From Nageia nagi (Eukaryota; Pinophyta), in contig JBITNC010000001.1 in the NCBI GenBank assembly GCA_050084985.1, forward strand, positions 119,722,001 to 119,786,000: a DNA stretch of 64,000 bases, read 5' to 3'. Within the stretch, counting starts at the first letter, position 1; each line of letters begins with the position of its first letter. A program made the translations under genes and the position numbers. This document shows, in pieces, positions 57,589-64,000 of the stretch. The notes below the pieces were generated by a model, which searched no databases, was not told the DNA's origin, and saw only the letters and a list, made by a program, of their open reading frames with translations.

Positions 57589-58800
57589 GTTCAAAATTAA
57601 TAACAAGTACCTAGATAACCAACCCTTCCCACTCATCTAATCCAAAATCCAAATAATAATAGGCAAATTACTGCATTTTCCTATCATACACATTATGAAG
57701 ATAAAATATTAATAAATGCTATTCAGTTTCATGACATACATTTGAGATCTGGTAAGAAATTGAAAGAAAATTCCTCTACCAACTTTCTCTCCATTTATTT
57801 CATATATGAAATGTCCTTTTCTAACACAATTCTATCCTCAATTATGGCCTTCATTGCAACTTCCATCAACTTTGGTTGTCCTCCATATTTTTGTTGCTTA
57901 GTTAACAATACTTCCTCTTTAAGAGTTAACTATGCTTTACCTCTTAGAGCCTTTGAGATTTTATCTACCATTCTAGAAATTTTCCTTGCTAAATTCTTTG
58001 TTGAACTTCCTAATGATGATCTTGAAGAGACTTTACAAGCCAATGATCAAAATAAAGAAGGGAGTGATCAAAATATTGAGAGATAAAGTCAAGAACTTCC
58101 ATATCCTAAGAGACTAAAAGAAAATATTTCAAAAAAAGAATCAAATTTGCTTAAATAATTGAAAAGGTTAAATATTTTAGTTCTAGTGTTACAAGCAACC
58201 AAGGAGGTTCCTAAACTAAATAAAATAGTTAAGGAACTCTATATCAAAAAGGGAGGAAGGGACAAAAAAAGTATACCCCAAGACTATTCAGGTGGATGGT
58301 AAATTAGTAGACCTACTTGCAGGAAAGCTAGTTAACCCCAAGTATGATGATCCAAGAAGTCTAGTGATCATATATTTTATAGGGGTCACTAAAACACAAA
58401 ATGTTTTAATTAATTTGGGAGAAGACATAAATGTTATAATAGCAAATATATTCAAGAAACTAAAATTATTAGATATACATCCAACTACAACTATCTATGG
58501 ATTCATCAAATTATCCTAGAAACTTTTTACTCTTAAACATAAAAGCACACAATAGTTATCCAATAATCTTGGGAAGACCATATTTAGCTACAGTAGCTAC
58601 ATTCATCATCTATAGATCAAGATATATGAACATTTCAAATGGGCATAATTCTAGAACACTTTCTTTATATTCTCCTACACAATCTACATTCAAATATCAA
58701 GGTCAATTATGGATTGATGAACCAAAGTTTGATGAACCAGAAAGTTTTGTAGTTCTCTCTACAATCATTGTTAAGGAACATGTAAAGGAATTAGAATAAA
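57589..58800 (+). pseudogene. Gypsy D gag end and aspartic protease
   Basis: LRSGKKLKENSS (57745) and ELPYPKRLKENISKK (58095-58140) are the usual gag-protease junction. Protease: ITKTQNVLINLGEDINVIIA then YPRNFLLLNIKAHNSYPIIL, GRPYLATVATFI and YMNISNGHN (58497-58660). The catalytic D-L/S-G is replaced by N-L-G (LINLGEDIN), another probable G-to-A loss. The frame at 57742-58086 contains a stretch (ISIYFIYEMSFSNTIL and following) that does not match the family, perhaps a small insertion. Confidence 0.8.
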
Positions 58801-59900
58801 TATCTGAATTATCTAAGAAAAATACAACTTTAGAAACTATCAAAGAAGTTGGAGAATCATCAAGGTCAAATCTTTAGAATGACATATTCAACATACTAGA
58901 TCAAGAATAGACTAAATTATTATCTTTATTTAAATGTCCTCTTACACATATTATTCCAAGAGGAGATGCATTTAGAGAAAGAATAAAGGTATTTCCTTAT
59001 TTGTTTCCTCATTACTATTCTATAAATTCTTTAGTACAATTTCCAAACCAAAGTAAGTTAACTCAATCAGGAGTTAAGATAAATGAAATACTTTCAAAAA
59101 ATATTTTTAATATCAATAGTTGTATTATATTCATAGAAGAAGAATAAGCATTTAATGTTTTTCAATCTCATACTTTAGCATTTGCATGGTATTACTCTGA
59201 CATGAATGGAATTCATCCAGATATTTGTACCCATCATATATACATAGATGATATCATACTTATTAGATAGCCACCTAGATGAGTAAATCCAAATTTGAGA
59301 GATATTGTATAATAAGAAATAAAAAATTTATTAAAAGTAGGATTTATTTATCCTATCTCAAATAGTAGGTGGGTTTCACCTTTGGTAGTTGTCCCTAAGA
59401 AAAATCAAAAATGGAAAATATATGTAGATTAGAGATACTTGAATAAAGCTACTCATAGGGATTATTTTCTCTTACCATTCATTGATCAAGTACTAAACAA
59501 TCTTGATAATAAGAAACATTTCTCATTTCTTAATGGTTTCAATGGCTATAATCAAATTCAAATCACAAAGGAAGACCAAGAAAAGACTACATTCACTTTT
59601 GCTTTAGGAATATTTACTTATCATGTTTTTCCATTTGGTCTATGCAATGCACTTATAACTTTTTAAATAGTTATTTTAACCATTTTTATTTAGTTAAAAA
59701 ATTATTATGTATAAGTGTATATGAATTATTTTACAGTGCATGTTTGAAGAAGCACTACATAATCTAGGAATTTAAGTATTAATCAAGTGTGAAACACACA
59801 ATTTATCTTTAAGTTATAAAAAAATATTTTATGCTTATGCAAGAAGTTATTATCTTAGGATATCATATTTTTTTGGAGGAATTAAAGTGGATCCAAAGAA
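58801..59900 (+). pseudogene. Gypsy D reverse transcriptase
   Basis: HHIYIDDIILIR*PPR*VNP (59240-59290), EIKNLLKVGFIYPISNSRWV, SPLVVVPKKNQKWKIYVD*R and the frame 59439-59666 with KATHRDYFLLPFIDQVLNNL, FSFLNGFNGYNQIQITKEDQ, FPFGLCNAL. The catalytic Y-M-D-D reads YMNY (codons 59718-59729), so polymerase activity is lost. The stops at Gln and Arg positions (R*PPR*) fit C-to-T decay. Confidence 0.9.
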
Positions 59901-60480
59901 GGTTGAGATTATTAATCAATTACCAATCTTAGAAAACTAAACTAATGTGAAAAGGTTTCTTGGGCATGCTAGTTATTATAGAAGATTTATTTCAAATTTT
60001 AGCAAGATTATAGCTCCATTATTTTCATTACTTCATAAAGATAATGATTTTGAATGGATAGAAAATTATGAAGAGGCATTTTAAATAATCAAAGAAAATC
60101 TCATGACTACCCCTATATTGAGAGGTCCAAATTGGAAACTACCTTTTCATATTTGTACTAATGCATCAAATTATGATATTATAGTACTAGGATAGGAAGA
60201 TTAGAACAAGACATATTATATCATTTACTTTATTAGCAAGAATTTAGTGGGAGCAAAAAATAATTACACTAAGTTACAAAAATAGATTTTTTAGCAATAG
60301 TTCATGCTATCAACAAATTTAGACACTACATTATTGGTTATCAGGTTTTTGTTCATACAAATCATGTGGCCATTAGATATCTTAAGGTGATTATTTTTAT
60401 TGCAAGAATTTAATGTAACTATTATTGAAAAACTTGGTAAGGCCAACATTGTAGTAGAATTCTTCTTGATACTTATCAGA
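59901..60480 (+). pseudogene. Gypsy D RNase H
   Basis: GGIKVDPKKVEIINQLPILE, VKRFLGHASYYRRFISNFSK (RT connection), then LRGPNWKLPFHICTNASNYD, YFISKNLVGAKNNYTKLQK and HYIIGYQVFVHTNHVAIRYL. The first catalytic Asp of 'TDAS' is Asn (TNAS), and the Asp of 'HTDH' is also Asn. Confidence 0.85.
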
Positions 60481-61850
60481 GATAGAAATGATAAATAAGC
60501 ACAAGATTCTTTTCCTAGTGAGAGGTTATTTGTAATTTATATACATTCACCATGGTTTTTAGATATAGCTAATTATTTAGCAACAAATAAAATTATAGTT
60601 CATTTCTCTCCAAAATAAAATAAAAATTTGATCAAAGAAAGCTCAACATTAAAATGGGTAGATGGAATGCTCTTTAAATGTGGACCAAATTATGTTCTTC
60701 AAGGATTCATTAGAAATGATGAAGTCTTTGATGTCTTAAGATCCTATCATGAATAAATAATAGGAGGCCATTATTTAAAAAAGAGAACAATCCATAAATT
60801 TTTGGGAGATGGATATTACAAGCATTCACTACATAGAGATGTGAATAAATATGTACATTAATGTGATCAATATCAAAGAATGGGAAAACACATCCACTAC
60901 ATAAATTCGATTACATCCATAAGTTATTCTAGAACCTTTTGAATAATAAGGTATTAATTTTGTTGGACCTATTAACCCTGCATCCCAAGGTTAAAAACAT
61001 ATTCTTGTATGTATAGATTACATCACCAAATGGTAGAATTTTATGCTCTTATACAAGCTAGAGAAGAAAAAGTAGCTAATTTTTGTACGATAATATTATG
61101 ATGAGGTTTGGAGCTCCCAGATTATTGGTGTCAAATCAAGGACCATAGTTTATGTCCAATATGATTAAGTATTTCATCAATCATTATTAGATAAAAAATA
61201 AGAAAGATTCACCTTATCATAATTAGATAAGTAGACAAGTTGAGGGACTAATAGAGAATTAGAAAATATATTTACAAAAACTATAGCATATCACAAGAAA
61301 GACTAGGCATCTAAACTTTCTAAAGTAGTCTGGGCATATAATGTTACATGGAAATCAACTATAGATTTTACACCTTATGAGTTAGTGTATGGGAAGAAGC
61401 CTCTTTTACAAATAGAATTTTAAATCCAAACTCTAAGAATAGTTATTATAGTTGGGTTACATTTGAATGAATACCAACATAATAAGATGTTATAACTGAA
61501 TGAATTGGATGAATTTAAAACTAAAGCATAACAAAATACAATTGAAACATGGCATGATAAGTAATTGAAATATGTGCAATTCACTCTTGGGAAGTGGATT
61601 TTATTATTTGATTCTAAATATTAGACTTTATTAAGGAATATTTAGACCATATGGCTAGGACCATACCAAATTTTACAAACATTTGACAATGGTACAGTTT
61701 AACTTCAACCGATTGATAACTCTAGAAGAGTCATGTTGTTCAATGGGCATCAACTTCAACCTTATGCTCTACCCATGAAAAAAGAGGAATTCATAAAGAA
61801 AATAAAAAGGAAGACATGTGTTTTATTGAGGAAATAGAATTAGTATAGGT
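60481..61850 (+). pseudogene. Gypsy D integrase
   Basis: LQGFIRNDEVFDVLRSYHE then GGHYLKKRTIHKFLGDGYY (60695-60820) is the H2C2 zinc segment; the core has GINFVGPINPASQ (60953) and ILVCIDYITKW (61001-61036). After frameshifts the later core and C-terminal segments (TPYELVYGKKPLL at about 61370; LGPYQILQTFDNGTV-like at 61657) follow. No chromodomain was seen. Many stops. Confidence 0.8.
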
Positions 61851-61990
61851 TTTGAATGAACTATTTATGGAGGCAATCAAGTAAATGGAAAATAAGAAAC
61901 TAACGTTTATATAGTGAAAACCTCTATTTCTAACATTCATTATCTGTAACTAGATTAAAAAAAAAATCATTTCTAAAGATCAATTGAATA

Positions 61991-62620
61991 TTCTAAAGAG
62001 TTTCAAATGTTCATTATGAAATTTACTTTTTTACCCATGCTTCATAATGAATATGTTATTTTAGAATTGTTGTTCTAAGAGCTATAGCTTTAGAGTTATA
62101 ACTTCAAAATTATAACTACATAATCATCAAGATTCAAAACCAACTTCAAAATTAAAGCTTAAACACTTAATCTTCATAATATTCAATACTTCAAAAGGAC
62201 TTATTAAACATGATATGCATAACCATATCATTCATACTAGGTGAGGAAGTAGGTATCTTGGGAATGGATATGGCCACCTATCATGTTAACAATTAATGAT
62301 GTCAAATCCATCTAGTTGTCACCTATGAGATATGCATTTAATAATGAAGGTATATACTTAGTTTTAAATTAATAGTTAATGTAAGTTTAAATATGATTTT
62401 AGCATATTACATGTGTTAAAATTCTAATATATTCAATTATAGATAAAGGTGAATCACATGAAAAGGACAAGTGTCAAGATCTAAATGAAGGATAAATATC
62501 ATATATGATAACCTAAACTGACATTAAACCACACAAATTGTTGATAAGATAGGATTAACATGGTATTAATGATCATTACAATTTAAACATTTTTTGAAAA
62601 ATATTTACTAACTATCATTC
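61991..62620. other. No gene seen
   Basis: AT-rich sequence after gypsy D integrase. Phrases such as CTTCATAATGAATATGTTAT and AGAGTTATAACTTCAAAATTATAAC may belong to element D 3' sequence, but an LTR could not be proved. Confidence 0.45.
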
Positions 62621-62624
62621 ATAA

Positions 62625-63964
62625 CTTCATACATAGCTTACTTCAAGGTTTGTATTTTTCAAAGAGGAAGAAATAGGGGTTAAGAAGAAACAAGAACCAA
62701 AGAATACAATAGAATTAAGAAAAGACCAAAGGGTAGTTAAAATTTTTAAAAAATTCAATCTTTTTGAACTTTTCAAAAAATTATAGAGATTTGATGAGCA
62801 GTTGGTTTTGGAGTTCATGAAAAATTTTGAAGAAACTTTTGTAGTTTTGCGATATCATACTATACCAATAACTATTGAAATAATTGTTGCAGTTTTTTGG
62901 GCTTCCTGTAGAGGGTGATGACTTAATTATAAGAGAAAAATATGATGCCCTACATAATATATTTCATCTAAGAGGAGAATAGAGGGCTAAAAAGTATATT
63001 GCAACCATGCATGTAAAAGGAGTGAAAAGAAAGACTCTTCCATACTAGTGGGAAAAGATTGTATTATGGATTATCAAGTTCCTCACCTACAAATTAGGTT
63101 AGCATGGAATAATAATGGGATATCATTTGAATTTGCTCATTAATCTAAGGTATGGGTCAGAACTAAACTATAATATTCCCAAATTTTTATATCATAATTT
63201 ATAGAATATGTATAGAAGAGTTAGGGCTAATATAAAGAACAAACTAGTAGCCCTAAAACACCATGGTTTAGTCATTATGTTGTGTAGGAAACACTTTTTA
63301 GCTCATATGAATGGTCAAGAGTTATGGGTTAGGTTTGTAGGACATGATCCATCTTATATACAAGAACTTCAACCATGCATGGAGAACCTCTAAAGAACCC
63401 TAGTCAAACTGAATCCAAACCAAATATAGAAGTTCAACCCACATACTCATATATACCAAAATGTATGGTAGGTTCAACTAGTACTAACCTAAATGAATTT
63501 CTTGAATATGATTCAAATTATTCAAAAGGGGATGACACTGGGGAAGAAAATTTAGAAATACCTAGAGAATCAAAAAAATATTAATTCAAGGAGATTATTT
63601 CTAAATATCCTTCAGAATACCAATCATCCCCTATATAGGAAAGTGAGAAAAGGAAATTTGAAAAATGAAAAAACCCAAAAGTTAATAATGTGGTAGATGT
63701 GAGTGATGAAGATAGACCCGAATTTTCTATTGTGTTTTAGAGGAGGTCAACTCAGTTATAGGCAAAATAATTTTCCCAAACATCAACTCCCTTAATCAAG
63801 AAGCAATGTAGGAAATATGCTTCAGAAGATAAGCATTTTGGTTACTATACAACCTCTAAAACTCTAGAATAATTTGTGGTCTCAGAAGATGAAAAAAATG
63901 AAAACAACATAATCAAAATGTAGATATGAATCAATCCAATGAACATGAATAGGAAACCATTATT
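62625..63964 (+). pseudogene. Retroelement-type accessory reading frame downstream of gypsy pol, cut by the window edge
   Basis: On the plus strand: ELRKDQRVVKIFKKFNLFEL (62718), EQLVLEFMKNFEETFVVLRY, HTIPITIEIIVAVF (62799-62890), then LPVEGDDLIIREKYDALHNI, FHLRGE (62910-62970), KRKTLPY*WEKIVLWIIKFL and the frame 63208-63393 (MYRRVRANIKNKLVALKHHG). A charged, Ser-rich tail follows (63375-63584 and on). The pattern 'F--F-----F--NFE-----V----ITEEIIA-VTGLP-EGE' recalls hypothetical ORFs tied to plant retrotransposons. Its place after pol is where Athila-type elements carry an extra or envelope-like frame, but I see no transmembrane or signal segment. At least five stops. Confidence 0.5.
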
Positions 63965-64000
63965 CCTATAGAAGCCGAATTTCCATAAAATGAAATGGAA

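Larger units (their letters stand above)
55276..61990 (+). mobile_element. Ty3/gypsy retrotransposon D (Athila-like), internal region
   Basis: Gag, protease, RT, RNase H and integrase occur in gypsy order on the plus strand over 6.7 kb. A probable small solo LTR interrupts gag at 57294-57588. Decay is heavy; the longest open pieces are 75-114 codons. The 3' LTR was not identified; it may lie beyond the window or around 62000-62600. Confidence 0.85.

Noticed and set aside
1-64000. Search for bacterial-type systems, CRISPR arrays, tRNA or rRNA genes
   Set aside because: No spaced direct repeats with unique spacers, no cloverleaf-like sequence and no rRNA-like conserved stretch were seen; the content is that of a plant nuclear repeat region.

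Overview
This window looks like nuclear DNA from a land plant with a very large, repeat-filled genome. The PPR-protein remnants (PLS type with E/E+ tails), the Ty1/copia and Ty3/gypsy families and the strong loss of CpG suggest a gymnosperm, most likely a conifer-like plant; nothing allows a genus to be named. The DNA is very AT-rich and I see no intact host gene, tRNA, rRNA or CRISPR array. Almost every coding stretch is broken by stops and frameshifts, and all calls below are conceptual readings of decayed genes.

Region by region. (1) 1-9295: plus-strand PPR pseudogenes, split by a 6-kb gypsy-type insertion (209-6159) whose outer repeats are inverted and are flanked by a GCCAC duplication. 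(2) 9296-10990: unassigned DNA, then an orphan gypsy LTR with primer-binding site and leader. (3) 10991-30550: minus-strand PPR pseudogenes of the same subfamily, interrupted by copia element A (13247-21102, minus) and by gypsy element C (21663-30436, minus). Element C carries a gag remnant and an antisense plant-mobile-domain (PMD) pseudogene. (4) 30794-54103: a large LTR element E (minus) with LTRs of about 1.17 kb. LINE-1 (34350-38660), itself holding a solo LTR, sits inside it. The right LTR of E is split by copia element B (39451-50062, plus) and by LINE-2 (50315-53455). (5) 54104-63964: gypsy element D (plus) with a decayed Asp-type primer-binding site, gag, protease, RT, RNase H and integrase, followed by a further retroelement-type reading frame that runs to the window edge.

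The value of the window is its layered insertion history. Several junctions can be read to the base because target duplications are visible or because an uninterrupted copy of the target is present in the same window. The left LTR of element E is an empty site for the copia B insertion. Copia A and copia B belong to related families, point in opposite directions and share a conserved non-coding leader block. Most catalytic motifs are mutated (protease Asp, integrase triad, RT DD, LINE endonuclease Asp), so none of these elements is likely to be autonomous now.
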